From positions 86,092 to 150,091 of the forward strand of contig LUCM01001550.1 in assembly GCA_008360955.1 (NCBI GenBank): 64,000 bases of DNA, read 5' to 3'. The notes under the pieces are model-generated. The model had not been told where the DNA came from and made no database searches. It was given only the letters and a program-made list of their open reading frames with translations. The stretch is from Fasciolopsis buskii (lineage: Eukaryota > Platyhelminthes > Trematoda > Plagiorchiida > Fasciolidae). The translations under genes were made by a program, and so were the position numbers. Below are positions 13,191-26,969 of this stretch, one piece after another. Each line of letters begins with the position of its first letter. The stretch's first letter is position 1.

Positions 13191-14161
13191 ATTACTGTTA
13201 CTAATGATCTTATTCACGTTACTGTAAAATGGTGCTAATATTCAGAAAACAACTGATTCTACTGCTTGTCATTACGCTTCTGTAATCTTTACAGAAGTAA
13301 CATTTTTGGATTCATTGGTAAAGGCGACTGAAAATTAGCGTGTGTGGTTGTTAGTGGAACAATTACCGTTTTTTGCATTCCATACGATTTCCCATATTAA
13401 CTCAGGAGCACCAAAACAATTATTCGGAAGTACGTCAAAACTGTTCGGAAATGTCATTCAGCTGGTTTACTAAGACCTCGTTCGCACAGCTTTGAAACCG
13501 GACCCATTTAACTTGAGCACATTTGTGCGTGCCTACTGCAATTTGGCTTAATTATCGGTGCAAAGGTCCACAATCTATTAGGGGGAACTGCTCTGGCGAG
13601 GTCTTGTGAACAAGAGGTGTGTTCCTTCCCCATTCCGAATACCTTCCACACACATCCGAATAATTCTGACGTGATTTCCGAATACCTGCGAGAATGGTTT
13701 GGGGGTATTTTACCCAGCAGTAAAAAGCTACTTTACTCACCGAACCGCCGGCTCAGTTAAGTAGGTTACTTGAGAAGCGTTGAAAACGTTGTTCGATGTT
13801 CGTCTATTTATATTATAAATTGTAAAACTTTCATCAATCTATCGCTACCTCATGTTGTGTCACGCGATGTACGCGAGAGGATAAATTAGGCTTTTGAAAT
13901 CAAAGTTCAGTTTTTTGTACAGTGTTACAGGGCTCCCTTGTCACTCGGCTGAGTGAATACATTTTTTAGATGTTGGGAAATCAGTGCCCTTGGTTGGCTC
14001 ATGACACGACAAAAGCGATGACAACTAATCAGCTTCTCAACGAGTGAGAATTTAGGTCACTGAGTTTGAGTTCGCTAGTTCCTGCCACAAGATAATTCAA
14101 TTCATTGGTGGATTGGGCTCGATCTACTTGCTGGTGGGGTATTATTATCCTAGATCCCTCG

Positions 14162-14336
14162 CCAGCGGCGGCCATGCGAATAAGGTCGTGGCGTTCGGAC
14201 TTGAAGTTCGCGGGTTCGAATCCTCCCACCACCGGTCAACTTCCTTTCATAGCAGCCATTTGCTGGCCGCGACCGCTTCTTGAAAAATGATGTGCATTGT
14301 GATCTTACTAATAAACAGACAGTAGGAGATAAGAGA
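14162..14336 (+). mobile_element. tRNA-derived SINE, family 1
   Basis: The 5' tRNA-like head holds a weak A box (GGCCATGCGAATAAGG) and a perfect B box core GGGTTCGAATCC at about 14213. Then follow CCCACCACCGGTCAACTTCC, the body block GCAGCCATTTGCTGGCCGCG, and a tail GATGTGCATTGTGATCTTAC with TAATAAA-like repeats. This is one of the better preserved of about nine copies in the window. Confidence 0.88.
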
Positions 14337-15159
14337 TTTACATGCATGACTTTACTTATCATCGAAAATTCTCTAATCTACTAACTGTCGTAAAATTTAC
14401 TTCCACCTGGTCGATACTGTGAAGACTGCAATCATAACCGGATTCCTCCAGTACAAGATCAGTGATTGTGAAAACCAAAATTGAAAATACCGAGTGCGAA
14501 AAAATGGAATTTACTAGTCGTTGCTTGTAACCTTAGCAGGGTATCGAAGTTCGTCCCCTAGAAATGTCATTTCATTGATGCTAGGAACTTGGCGCTACAA
14601 TGTACGAAACGTCATTTGCGTTTTCCTCGGCCAAACAGTCACCACGTGTGCAACTGTTGGACTCGAAGCAATCGAACCAAGGCGTTTACTTTGATCACCA
14701 ATGACGAGAGTATGCGTGTACCTGTTTGTTCAATATTCTCGAAATTCTAAAGATAGTCCGCGATTTTATCCCAAATTTTGCTTGCTACCTGTAAACAAAC
14801 TCTGACAGAATCATGTGGGAATGATGAATTCTGGTCGGGCGATGCATATGTGCTCCAGGGGAAGTAGCTATAATACCATGATGAGACTTCAAAAACCCAC
14901 CCTCTACTGAGACGCGGGGGTTGTAAACTTCAATAATCCACACGAGACTACTTATCACTTCGTATTTAAAACTCTTCTCCTTTATTCATCCGTTGATTAT
15001 AAAACGTCCAATTCGATTTCGTATGCGAACACTTTTCGTTTCACGGAAGCTGATTTGTACAAATACAAACAGAAAAGATTGCATTGATTAAGCCATTGTT
15101 GTCACGAGAAGAATGACAAACACAGATTGATTTTGGTAACCATTAACTCAAAACCAACA

Positions 15160-15341
15160 AGCAATAATTCATTTGAAAAACCTCTACGCGAATAAAATTG
15201 TCCGAATCGCCTTCGCTCGCGCAAAAATCTCGCATGTGAATTCGTCGATCAACAAAAAATTGCACATCACATACGTGTGCTTCTTTTTGTTTTGTCCGTG
15301 AGAAAATTTCCACAAATTTCGTAACCGGACAAACTGTCACG
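15160..15341 (-). CDS. Possible exon of the repeat-protein gene
   Basis: An AG acceptor at 15342 opens a frame containing FFVDRRIHMRDF, then SEGDSDNFIRVEVFQMN. It resembles the HVLVTDAGVKLADENKITVTIHIDM region of the exon at 39343-39577 in hydrophobic pattern. The 3' border is unclear: the frame ends at a TAA at 15143 and no strong donor is seen before it. It may be an exon, or a decayed unit. Confidence 0.3.
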
Positions 15342-15349
15342 CTGTATTT

Positions 15350-18300
15350 CATTTCGGTTGATTTATTGTCGCACGACTGTCTTCCTCACAACCGACCGAT
15401 ATGTGTATCTCATTGGAGTTTCACGTTTGCAACACGAAATGGAATTCCCACCGAAACGGAACACCAGCGAACGGCCACTACATCCTGTGGTGAAGTAGAT
15501 CGATCAACAGCCTAGATTTTTGCCGTTCATTAATTCTCCTTGATACGCGCACAATTGTGTGACCAGTTTTTCGAAAGTTCGTTCACCGAGGACAGTTGTT
15601 TGTCTCGCTTCGTTTTTTCGCTGGGCTTTCATCTAGTGATTTTGCTTTGTTCACCGTTTTGCGAAAGGTTGAACCGGACAACAAGACGATTTGCATTGTA
15701 ACTGCCCTTTTGGAATCGGTGCACTATGGCATCCAGGACTGACTGCATTCGGCTATTCCCGTGCTAGTACTGGAAGCGCATAGGTGCCTGTTTTGTGAAT
15801 ATTCTGCCAGGCAGACATTTTAGTATTTCTATTCCCGATTCATACCAGTTAGAGCGAGATTTCAGTAGTCTTATGCGTCCGAGCTTTCATCGCGGATGAT
15901 ATTTTCTACATTCGAGACTAATACACTGTTGGCTTCCAAGTATTCCAGGGATTGAAACTAAAAGGTTGGACACAACGAACTAACAGAACAGAGGGGTTTA
16001 CTTGACTCTTTGTTTGCTGTTCCAATATTCATTTTGATTAATCCCTGTTCGTCCTATATGGGAGCTTGGTAAATATAAATGCTAACGTTTTGCAAATTTA
16101 TAATCTTTCATTAAATAATAACTCATTGAATATTTCCTTACATGCCGATCAAAAGTTATCGAACGATTCCAGATTCGTTTGTGCATGATAGTGCCTAAAA
16201 ACGCCACAATAACCGAGCTGGTTCATTTCATACAGCTTGCTGAAATCCTAGGAAGATGTATGCTTGTTTAGGAGTACCCGAATAAAAGTAGTCTTGTTGC
16301 AAACACTGAAATGTGCTCTCTTTTGGACTCTTCTTATTAAAGATTCCAGTTATTTGAAGTAAAGTTGAAACTAGTTTTCGAAGAAGCATTCTATGGAGCA
16401 TTCTCAAGCATTATTATTGCATAATTTTTAGATCTGCTGGCTCATGAGCTGTCTACTTCGTTTGGGTACATTTTTTCCACCACACGCGATCGTGAGATTT
16501 CAGGCTAGAAGTGATCTAGAAATCTCAAAGCAATTGAAGTCACTATTTTACTGGTTTTTGGACATTTTACTGATGTAATTATGATACGAGTACAAAGCAT
16601 TCATTCATATAACGAGATAACCTGGTGATTCCCCGACAGTTTCATAATCCCATAAAAGTTTTATTTTGATTCAATATTTCCACCTGTAAAATAGTGAACA
16701 CACGTAACCACACCGTAAGATGTCATTTTTTATAGAATAAGAATATAATCTGATTTTGAATCACTAGGAACGTGATTGAATGATAAATTCATTTGGGAAT
16801 CACGTGGTGATTCGACGGAGGGTTTTCGATGGTCAGACAAAACTAATCCTAAGAAAGGGTTTGCCTTCTCAGTAATATGTTTGGCATTACGAATGGAGGA
16901 AACAACTTCCCCGGAAACACACGACCGGGTACACATACTTGACGAGTATCAACAACTGCAAACCGGTTTTCTCTTGCGACTCACGTTTTCATCACTTATA
17001 CACATTAGAATCACTGTTCATACCTATTCTCCTCTCATTCTGTCCTCCTTGCTTGGCTCAGCCCAGATGAAAATCAATTATCAACACATTTCTTCTTCCC
17101 TCCAATCACCAACCAACAGCTTCTATACTAAACTGTCACCCTGGGAGTTTCATTCTGACACAGACCTTTCAATTTCGTGTGTACAGGTATAAGCACGTTT
17201 AGACAACACTGTGTCGGCTACGCATACGTGATGAGCTTCAGTAACCACCAAACGGATCCCGTGCTTTTGGCGAAACTTTGTTCATCCATCCGTAAGCGAA
17301 AAATATTAATGAGACGAAAAATAATTTGCCTTTCTTTTCTAATCAGTTCTTAGAGGACAACGCAAACTGGAATGTTTTGCGAGCACTTATAGTGCGGTTG
17401 GAATGTTTTCAATAATCTCCGATGTTTGTATAAGTCGGTGCTTTGGTTGACAATTTACGAATCTTCTTAATCTTTGTGGTTGCGCATCATACCTAAAAAT
17501 GCCGAGGTAGACGAAATTGTGTTCGTGTTAGTCGTTCACATCAAGCTAGGATTGATTACATTTGACTTGAAATTGGGGAAACTACTGAAGGAATTCTCGT
17601 GAGAATATCACGTGAAAAGTTGTTGGAAAAATCTAACTGATTGTGAGCAGACGGGTTGAAGTCAGAGCATATGAATCATTTTAACTAGGATACTTACGAA
17701 CGAATAAAATTAAACTATATGGAATCAGTAGCATCGAAAGTTCTTCCAGAAAATATAATCAGTCTTTTAGAAACAACGAACTCTTTAGTCGCTAGCTGGA
17801 ACCTTTGATCAGATACGTTTGTTTTTATCAGACATTTACAGTCGGAATGCTAAACTTACTGGTTCGTCAGGCGGTATGACCTACATCTACTTTAGTCATT
17901 GTGCCGATGAAAAATTTGAAGGTCATGTTAGTTCATTAATTTAAATTGATTGAAATCCACGGCAATTAGAATGCCTTGTATCCCAATGACAAATGAAATG
18001 GGGCTGAAACGTTTGAGAAATCGTGAATTTTCGAGTTGAATCACTGTAGGATCGTTCGTAGATCGCACAGAATGCCATGATTTTGGCTTCTTGTGGAAGA
18101 TTAAGTACTATTTAATTCTTAATCATTAAGAATGTTCGAAATGCGATGTCATTTTTCACCCATAGCTCAGCCACAACGATATATGCTTGTTAATCTACTG
18201 AGATCTAACTTGAGTGGTGCTTGCAGTATCGATTTTAACAGATACTTTTCTTGGAATCACATATGGGTTACGTGGACACGTCAGCAGTTTCCTCACTCTT

Positions 18301-18719
18301 CACTGTACCCCATTGTGTAGTATTCAACAGATAGCGACCGCGGCAAAAATGACGCAGCACTTTGGGATCGATTATGACCAAATTAAAAGATAAAACTTAG
18401 GTAAGAAGATAAGTTATGAGAATCAACATTTGTACATTAACTTGTTACAATTGGCTTCTGTGATTTACTTGGCAGTATGAAATTGTCTTAGAACTTTTTG
18501 AAATATGAGGCAACAGAATAAAATTCTCCTATAAATAGATTTTCTGGTGTACAGAACTAAGTTTGGCGGGTTGCAACATGAAAGACAGCTATAAAATAGA
18601 ATATTTTTGAATTGACATGGCATGTAACCGCAGCGGTTATTGATTGTAAGGCTTTTAACGTTTAGCAGAAGCGCTTTTAACTTATTTCATTTTGGATGCA
18701 TTTATCTCAATATTGTATT
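15350..18719. other. No supported gene
   Basis: A 138-codon plus-strand frame at 16776-17192 is the longest in the area. It has no recognisable domain, no convincing splice borders and an ordinary composition, so it is not called. Nothing else could be supported. Confidence 0.4.
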
Positions 18720-18850
18720 ACTTTTATTAATAAGGCAACTACGTGTATCGATTTCAAAATTGGGGCTGCGACCAACAGATGGCTCTCGATTGAGTAATTC
18801 GACGGCACAGTGGATGGGTTTGTACGTTCATCCAAGGTGACGGACTGGGC
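18720..18850 (-). mobile_element. tRNA-derived SINE, family 1, strongly degraded
   Basis: Plus orientation shows TTATTAATAAGGCAACTACG, TTTCAAAATTGGGGCTGCG and ACCAACAGATGGCTCTCG, the reverse complement of the SINE tail and body. The tRNA-like end has lost its B box (GGATGGGTTTGTACG). Confidence 0.6.
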
Positions 18851-19483
18851 TAAGGGATTTGAAATTTCGTGCTTAACTTCTAAAGCATCCAAGTCTGAGA
18901 CGAAAAATGACCACTTCTATCTTAATTCACTGAAGATATAAATTTTTTAGTTAGAAAACTTTACTTTCCCCTCAAAATCCTAATCTATTGCCTTTTGTTC
19001 GTTGATACATTTGATAGAAAAGCGTTTTCTGCCTGCCTGATTCTGAGGTAGCCGAACAGGCGAAATTCTATAGCCTAGCTCAAGAGTCGAATCAGTCTAT
19101 TTGCGAATTCAGTTTAGAAACTACCGGCAACGGATACTAATTGAAATTTTAGTGATCAGGTAGAAATATCATTACGAAACCGAGCGATCGTCGAAATCGA
19201 TTAGTGTGATTTACTCCAGCGTCTTTTCATGCCTCGGGATCACACGTTTCAATCAGCACGGTCGGTGTAGGAACAACATCAAGACATCTGTGATTATTTT
19301 GTAGCCTCATGTGTTGCTAAAGTTCAGAATTACCTAGTTACCTTCTGCTGGTTGAAGTCAGTGACTTTTGCTAACTCTCAAACACAAATCCTCCAACAGT
19401 TACCGGCACGGCTTATAGCGACCAAAACAATGGAACTCATGTGATTTCTGCGGTGAAAGCCATTCCAGGCTAGATTGTCGAAC

Positions 19484-19611
19484 CCGTGATATTAAGCGTC
19501 ACAAGTATGGTGTACAGTGAGTCAAATTCGGTCTGTTTGTACAATGAAGGAAGCTGAACTTGTCGAATATTAGTTTCTCTTTTGACGATCAAACTGCCCC
19601 ATATTTTGTAA
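19484..19611 (-). CDS. Weak candidate repeat-unit exon
   Basis: An AG acceptor and a poor GTTCGA donor bound a frame reading SLIVKRETNIRQVQLPS and then YTILVTLNITG. The second part has the alternating strand typical of the minus-strand repeat units, and the first part resembles the segment before it. The donor is weak and no phase partner was found, so this is tentative. Confidence 0.22.
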
Positions 19612-20559
19612 CTAATAAGCACATTATTAAGGTTGATTAGTTTGCACTGCGGCTCACTGCTGTTTCGGTTCAGAGTATTACCAGTCATCCATTGCTCATG
19701 TTAGGAAAACACTGTTAAAGTGTTATGGATGACCAGCTGATAAATTTCACATTTGTTATAATTGAATTCGAATTTACTTTGTCCCATTCTCATTATTCTT
19801 ACCTTCCCACTTAATTCTTATGTGCTCAAAAATCACCGGCGGCATTAAAATGACTCTATTGACTCTGTAGGTATATGGTCCTACGGTTTTCATTAAACAA
19901 TGCTTCTGGTCATTGACAGTCGGCTCAGAAATTTCTTGAGAGGACGATTACTCCATTGAGTCATTTGGCAGAAGCCACACCTGTTGTGACTCCCCTGAAA
20001 AAGGAACAGGTGTATCCAAGGCTCGGCTGAGGCAACCATGCTGTTTTGAACACAGTTCTGAGGCTGCCAACCTGTGTCACTGTGGCGTCAAAGACCATTC
20101 TGACTCAGTTCCGGGTCTATCTCTGGTCCTCTCGAAACTCGACTGGAAGGATGCATTTTTATAAATTCCACTTCACGAACCATAACACGTGCACACAACT
20201 ATCAATGCACATTTTGAATTACTTCGGTATAGTTTTTGATCATTTGGCCTTAAAGCATAACTCGTTCTTAGCCCCACTGTTCCTAAATCATTATTTCTTA
20301 TTTCCAAGATGTTGTTGTTGCACCCCAGAACAATATTACAGATCACACGCGTGCTATGACCTTGCATGTTTTAAACAGACTCGTAGGTGTCGGTATCCTA
20401 TGCGACTGTGGTTCGACAGCGGAAAGTTACCCCCAATGCTTATTATTACAACTTACAACATCGGAACGCTAGTTCTACTCCATAAGTCAATTATTTGTCT
20501 CGTTATGCTCTAACTGAGGATACTCCTAGCAACTGTTCGTTAACGGGACCTCTTAGGGT

Positions 20560-21300
20560 GAATCTTTCACAGTTAATACAGGAGACAAGAAAGTACTATC
20601 ATGCTATCTTGTGTTCTCAACGGACGGACGACACAGGTCAAGTATCAGTTCCTAAAGAGATATGTGTCCGGCGATGGAATACTTTGTTTTGACCCTCGTG
20701 TCACTAGTCGTCCGTCTCTGCGATCAGCCGCCCTGCTTGTTTTACATTCGAAACATTTTGGCGCAGGAAAGATGAAATCCTTTGCATGACATACTTGTTG
20801 GTGAGCTGAAATTAGTGATGATTTAGGTCACTTTTCTAAACGGCGAAGTGACTGTCCACATAAAGTTCATTTCAGCTTTCCAAAGTGTCTCGCAACATTT
20901 ATCGTCCAAAGCATGACAAAGGGTTCGTGCGGACTATTGCGGACCGTTTCTTAACAAGTACCGAGTTCTGCCTATAACTGATTCCTTTTCCAAACAGTCT
21001 GACGTGTATTTCATTACATCTCTGAGTTCTCAGTTTAGAACAGTTGCATTTCAGAAAATGTTTAGCCAAGGAGGAGTACTACCCACCCTAGTAACCAGAA
21101 ACGAAAATCATTTCATTGTGCAAACGGTGATGGACTGGTTGAACGCCGCTAGAGATTGTCACACGTTAACTCCTCCATGTCATCCTCGATCTGATGGCTT
21201 TGCCAAAAACTTCATTAAAACAATGAATAGTGCTTCAGCTCGTACCAGTACAGTGAGTTATTTTGAAAGTCAGTCATTATGGATCATTCTGACTTAGTTA
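20560..21300 (+). mobile_element. Gypsy-type LTR retrotransposon, integrase region, decayed
   Basis: The plus frames carry DGILCFDPRV, then LLVLHSKHFGAGKMKSF, the H-x-GH-G-x-x-KM region of the integrase zinc-binding domain. After a frameshift come CGP-like and DSFSKQSDVYFIT, and in another frame LPTLVTRNENHF (D-N-G-T-x-F with decay), TVMDWLNAARDCHTLTPPCH and PRSDGFAKNFIKT (the NG-AE-FV-T motif). This is the D,D-35-E core order of Gypsy integrases, close to trematode CsRn1/Boudicca-type elements. The second catalytic Asp lies in VTRNE, where D is replaced by R, and the Glu in GFAKN is K, so it is inactive. Upstream (from about 19.9 kb) may hold more pol sequence, but no RT motif was recognised. 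No LTRs were found. Confidence 0.85.
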
Positions 21301-24300
21301 AATTCATCGAAAATGACTTACAACTGAAGGGATGATTTGTGACCTTATGAATGTATAATTCAAACTAGGCTGGAAAAACGCGTTTGGCAGATCCTTGATT
21401 TGAATGATGGTTCGAAATATGGCAGATATCTAAGTAAAACTGCTTTCAATGTGTCTACTTTTAGTTCCGCAACTGAGTGCCCTAATTTTGACATTTCCTA
21501 ATCTGTTTCAACGAATGCCAGTTCTACTCCCTTCATCGGCGACTATATAACCGAACTGCGAAGATGCGAAAGAGTGGGTAAAACAGAACAACAAATTTAC
21601 AGAAATCTTGGGCTTTATTCGGGCTGCACCAGATGCTGTGATTACAAATGGACTTCGAACACGATTGTCTGACTACTTTAAAGGTTGTCTGTTCTATGAG
21701 ATCCCGCCGAGTGCCATTTGTATTTCGCGTCCACAATTGCGTATGCAGTTACTTTTGTAATCCCTTGTTCTGAATGACATTAAGTCTTTTGTGATTTCAC
21801 AATGACATCAAGGGTTACTGGGCCCAGGCCAAGTAACAATTTTCATTTTACAATGTATCTCTTCTTATCAGTGTTTCACTATGGAGAAGCTAACTGAACA
21901 ATTAACAACCAGGTCTCCATGACCAATAGAACGTGTAATATACCCTCATCGAACAAGTGGACTGGTGGGTTCTAACGAAGTTATTTTCTCAAGTTGTAGG
22001 ACACGCATTCAGACACCATACGTTTCGCTTTGTAACCTCGAAATTCCACAGTCTCTAACTCTAGCACCTTCGGTTGGTCGTCTCAACCCAGACAGCCTAG
22101 TCAAGCGAGAACGATCGTATGGTCAACACGACAGTTTTTCGTTTTTTTTTGTCGTTATCAAATGGCTTACATGGGTCAACAGGATAGAACTCACTGGCCG
22201 ATTTTGCCGTCTAAAAAAGCTCATTGCTTATTCGTTGGCCGTCACAACGAATGTCATCCCATCGCCCTCTGAGAGTGTCACAAATCAGGCTGCTTTCAAT
22301 CAGCCCACGATCTACTTGTCCTCGGGTTTGTCATCTGTGCAGTTCCAAGCTCGTGTGTTGTTAAACTGCCACCGGAGAAGCTCGCCAATCAGTTGTGTTC
22401 TTCCGGGTGTAGTCAGGATTTGCTGCTCCATGACTCATCGCACCGAAACAAAGTAATCTCGCAAATTTTACATCCACACTTAGCTTCCATTGCACGCGTG
22501 ATTTTAGACGTCTCATCAAACTCACGATTTTTGGAGGCAAGTTTTCTGCTTCTCAGAGTCAGGCATTTCGTAAGACGTCTCCGTGTTTATGACTGTTTCA
22601 CGGATGCTAATAGGTATATTTATTAACAATGGTTAGAGAATGCACTACAGATCGGTGTACATCTGAAAATTGTGGAACAGAACATAAAAAGAATTAGGAA
22701 AAGACCTGTTTATTGGGAAATGGGACTTCCTCAGAGGCAAAAGCACATGAGTGGAAGCCCTGAATTTGTTGATATTTGTACCTTTTTGCCTATTTGTTCT
22801 CTTCCTGGTCTTCACCATTTCCCAAAATATCAGTCATGGCTCCGAGAAGTGTTCAGGTATACACTTAATTATAAGCCCAAACGAATCCTCCAAAGCATTC
22901 GGGCTCAAGCGGATTAAGAACTTGTTTAGAGGCAACTGCTTCTACATTGATGGGTGAAATGTACCACGAAGCACGAAAGCGATTCGAAGCAACCCCGATA
23001 TGGGTAAAATAACCTCTGGAATGCAACAACTTTTGTCTTGGGAACTAAACGGGCACGAGAGAATTCCCTGACGGTCATGCCAAAAAGCACGGCTTCCCTG
23101 CAAATTGTGAATGGCAGTGCAAACAGTGAAAGAAATACTAGGTAGCAGTTGCTGCAGGGTTGCACAGAAACGTTGGGAAATGCTTTGAATTCTGTGAAAT
23201 AATGGAGTGGGGTGGGTACTGTGATAAGAGGTTTAAAAAGCTATAAACGAAATCCTCGGGATGCACGTCTTTCACTCAGTGACAAGTCAGTAAGGGATTA
23301 AATGAAGTTGCATTTTCCGTCAAAGCTGGCTCCGCGCTTTTTTATAATGTGGTTGTCTTTGAACCGCCCTTATTTCGCACAAATTCAGCAATGCCCGAGT
23401 TCGACGGCTCCATTGCATCAAAGAGATCTACTTATTTCTGCTCATTTACAAATGTACAAATTTTGCTCGTATTTTTGTCGTTCAACAAATTGGGCACAAA
23501 ACTGAGGCGCGCTGCGTGGCTTCCAATTGGCGATACTCTAGTAGAACCCCAGAAGCTATAACAGGGAACCACGTGATGCGTCAGTACGTCACAAATGACA
23601 GCCAGCCGCGAGACACAAAATTACCTTCTACCAAGTGAATGGCATTTAGACACCTGGGGGTGGTATCATGCAATCAGTCACTGTTGATGAATCATCTTCA
23701 CAGAGTTTGTCAAGTTGACAAAATGCTTCTAAATTCAGGCATCACTGCAGGGCCAACAAATGATGAGAACTTAAAAGAGCTTTCTTGTTTGCCCGACAAC
23801 CCATACCGAAAGGACGTTTGAAGCGGTTTAGCTCTGAGTTCGTTCACTAGAGTACAAACTCGGGTTCCCTGTAAATCTGTTCTGTTGAGAACTAAAATGG
23901 TTTGCAGTCTAACAATCCTGTGTTACTCACCTTACAGAATATCCTTGAAGCACTAAGTTTTCGCGCCCCATAAACGATTTCAAGGCATTTATTCACTTAG
24001 ACAAGGTAAGATTTCTATTTGGATTGCAGACATTGAGGGTTACCCGAGATCCCGGAAATTCCTAAGTTGATTGGGGTTACAAGTTGATCTTTCTGACGTG
24101 ATTTCTGTACTTCTAGGTTGAACTGGAAAGATCGAATGTGCGTTCTGAACGAGAGATGCAAGTTAAGGCAAAGACAAACACGAAATAAACAAAATTGTCT
24201 GGTTTAAAAATCTTCAAATTTCGGACGACTAGTATCGGACTGCAGGCCCGTGTTGCAGTAAAGTGCATTCAAGAATGTTTTCGGGTTTAGATGGACGAGT

Positions 24301-25080
24301 TGCACGCTTCTAAGTGGAGCATGCAATCGCAACAGGGATTTATTTTCTGAGTTCTTACGTCGCGATGAAGCGACTGCTGGTTTCATCTTCGTTTGTCCAG
24401 CGTAAGTGTAGGCGTAGTGAAACCCAGTCCAAGGAGTAAAACATCCTCACTCTAAGTTGTCGCATTTGCAAGGACACTTGCATCGGATGCACGATGTTGA
24501 ATAAGGAAATTATACAAATTCGCGTTGTTGCAAAACCGTGCATTCAAAATAAATCTTTTATCAAGAATCGAACGTAACCCACAGTCCGAATTCCAAGCAC
24601 GATTACTGTTTACACGACGTCATGGAGGTTTCTGTCTAGCCATAGTGCTTAGTCAACGAAACTGCATCCGATATGGAAAGCATTTGTGAGATTGCTTTTT
24701 GTCGTCAGTTAGTTGAACAGTCTTGCCACAGGCGCTCAAGCATATCTGTTAGTTTTTAACAAACTGTGCCTGTGTTTCGGTTACCTTTCGTATGCCTCAT
24801 ATAATTTCGTTGAGATTTTCATACAAAGTACCGCGGATGATAAGTTAGCAGACAGAATTAAAACTGCCTCCCGCGCAATGATTGAACTGGTGATAAACGG
24901 ATGTACAAGGAGTGGAGTAGGAATATAACCAATCCTTTCCAACAGCCTCACAATAACGTCCAAATAGGCGATATGTCCGGTGGTTGTGATCGAGACCTCG
25001 TGTAAAAGGTGTCTTCGATTGGTTTTTGTGTGGACAGCAGCAGGTCAGAATTAATTACAGTTTATGTTTTGATATCTCTA
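21301..25080. other. Possible retroelement debris; no supported gene
   Basis: The segment just 3' of the integrase has several open frames (21533-21736, 21965-22456, 22393-22626) that could be further retroelement remains, but no motif is identifiable. From 22.6 to 25.1 kb no repeat or gene could be supported. Confidence 0.35.
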
Positions 25081-25137
25081 ACCTTCATAGGCAGTTTGGG
25101 GAGTTAAAACTGTCACAACAATGGTTGCTCGGATATT

Positions 25138-25605
25138 GATGAACTGGATGGTGATCAAGTTGATGGTGATAAAGAGGATGATGATGATGATGATGATAGT
25201 GTTAATGATGCTTCGTACGTGTATGCTGATAATGATACGTTTGATGATGATGACAATGATGCAGGGTAGAAAACTGATTCTCATGACACTCATGATAATG
25301 ATGACAACTGGGAAGATGCGGATGATGATGGAGAAGCGTGATGACGTTTATAGTGATGCTCAGGGTGTTGACGATCACGCTGAGGATGGTGATGACGATG
25401 ATAATAATGATGAAGATGACGATGTTGATGATGACGACGACGCTTGTGATGATGACGATTCATCTACTGATGGTGATTGTAATCCTGATTCGAATGTTGG
25501 TGGCAATCAAATTGATTTGGAAGATGATTTGGATGTTGATGCTGAATCAGATGTCAGTGATGATGATGATGGTGCATTTTTTATGACTACTACTCGAATG
25601 GCTAG
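25138..25605 (+). repeat. GAT-rich trinucleotide tract with Asp-rich frames
   Basis: Long runs of GATGATGAC-type triplets, interrupted but spanning about 460 bases. One frame (ending at 25624) is Met-rich first and Asp-rich later, while the Asp-rich reading of the first half is in a different frame and meets a TAG near 25267. Split frames and low complexity argue for an expanded microsatellite rather than a working exon. The last part, with NPDSNVGGNQIDLEDDLDVD, has some non-repeat content and could be a relic of an acidic coding region. Confidence 0.8.
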
Positions 25606-26468
25606 GTCGGTCATCAACATGTGAAGTTCTACAGGGGAGTCAACACGAATATTCCAGTCCTTTGAGTCATTTGACGAATGAAACAATTGTCTGCCTTCAA
25701 AATGTGATGTTGCTAATCATGGCCAATGTATTATCGTTATAACAAGACGCCTAAACGACAGGTCTTCCTACTCTACGACAGAAAAAGTTAAGCGAAGTCA
25801 TTTAAATATATTTAGTCTGAACTGAGTTCGGAATGTACCGCAGATTCAATAAGTAATGTGACAGCCTTAGTGGGAAAGTTTTCCGTGGTTGCTGTCGATC
25901 GGTATCAAAATAATGTTAGAGTATTTCAAATGAAATCATTCAAACTTTGAAACTCCAAGTACTCGATTTTATTTCTACGTTATATTTGATGGACGGCCCC
26001 AATTAAATTGCGTCACCGTCATGTTGGATCTACGTGGCAAAACACGGGGGTTTAAACGGTCATCTTCATTGCACCACTGACGGTTACTCTTGCATCGAAC
26101 AATGTTTCGGGTGAAAGCTGCTAGTTTGTATGACTATCGTTCGAGTATTATTTGATTTCCAACCAAAATAAAAATAACATGATGGTTTGCGATGATTTTT
26201 CACAATATTTCCATTTGATATTCACGGTGATTTCATTTATTTTCACAAGCAATAAGTTTCCAAAATTAACCTGAACAATTTTTTTCTGTTCCGACCGAGT
26301 GAAGGATGATCCCCTCTCAGGTATTTGATACTAGTAATTAGTAAATGCATATCGTCTAGCTAGCTGTTCATTACATAAATCCATTCCGACAAGAATCAGT
26401 GAACGATAATCACATGGATACTAGTTAGCTTGATATTTTCTCCTGTTCCACTGGTTAAGTGACCCTCG

Positions 26469-26626
26469 GAATTCGTCATCCCTAGCTTTTCTGGTCCGAA
26501 TTCTCTCGTTTTGGTCCCGGTGACTTGCCGGATATACATCTATTTGCTGATTTTTTAGTTGAAGAACCAACTTCTGTTTTCTAAAGCCACAATTTGGGTT
26601 GAACATTCTCTGCCCAATTCTAATTT
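26469..26626 (-). CDS. Weak candidate repeat-unit exon
   Basis: An AG acceptor (CATATCAG) opens a frame reading GQRMFNPNCGFRKQKLVLQL, followed by a charged stretch IDVYPASHRDQNERIRTRKA. The order of a strand then a charged amphipathic region fits the repeat units, and the composition looks coding. No convincing donor was found, so the 3' border is approximate. Confidence 0.25.
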
Positions 26627-26969
26627 CTGATATGCCAAACTTAAATGCTGCTCTAATGTATATCATTGCGGGTGGATCCAACTAAAGAGGAGGCTATTCG
26701 CTTAGCGAGTTCCGACTATTGAAAATTGGTTGATTTTGACTGAGGCATCATCCTCATCATCTTCATCATCGTTCAGCGTTAAACAGCAAGGAAAGCCTCA
26801 CTGACCGCTGCCGTTCGCCAGAGTTACACGTTTATATAAAAAGAATGAATATCCAAGGGGAACAGGGAGTGGACCTACACAGGCGGCAAAAGATAAGATG
26901 CTGCTGCAGCCAACACACGGAACACAGTCTAACTGTACATTCGCACGCGTTTTCAATCATTCTGATTCG

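Noticed and set aside
16905..16935. Segment ACACACGACCGGG resembling the ribozyme repeat
   Set aside because: Only about 12 bases agree and the flanks do not follow the repeat; likely chance.
16776..17192. 138-codon plus ORF
   Set aside because: No domain, no splice borders, and composition like the surroundings.
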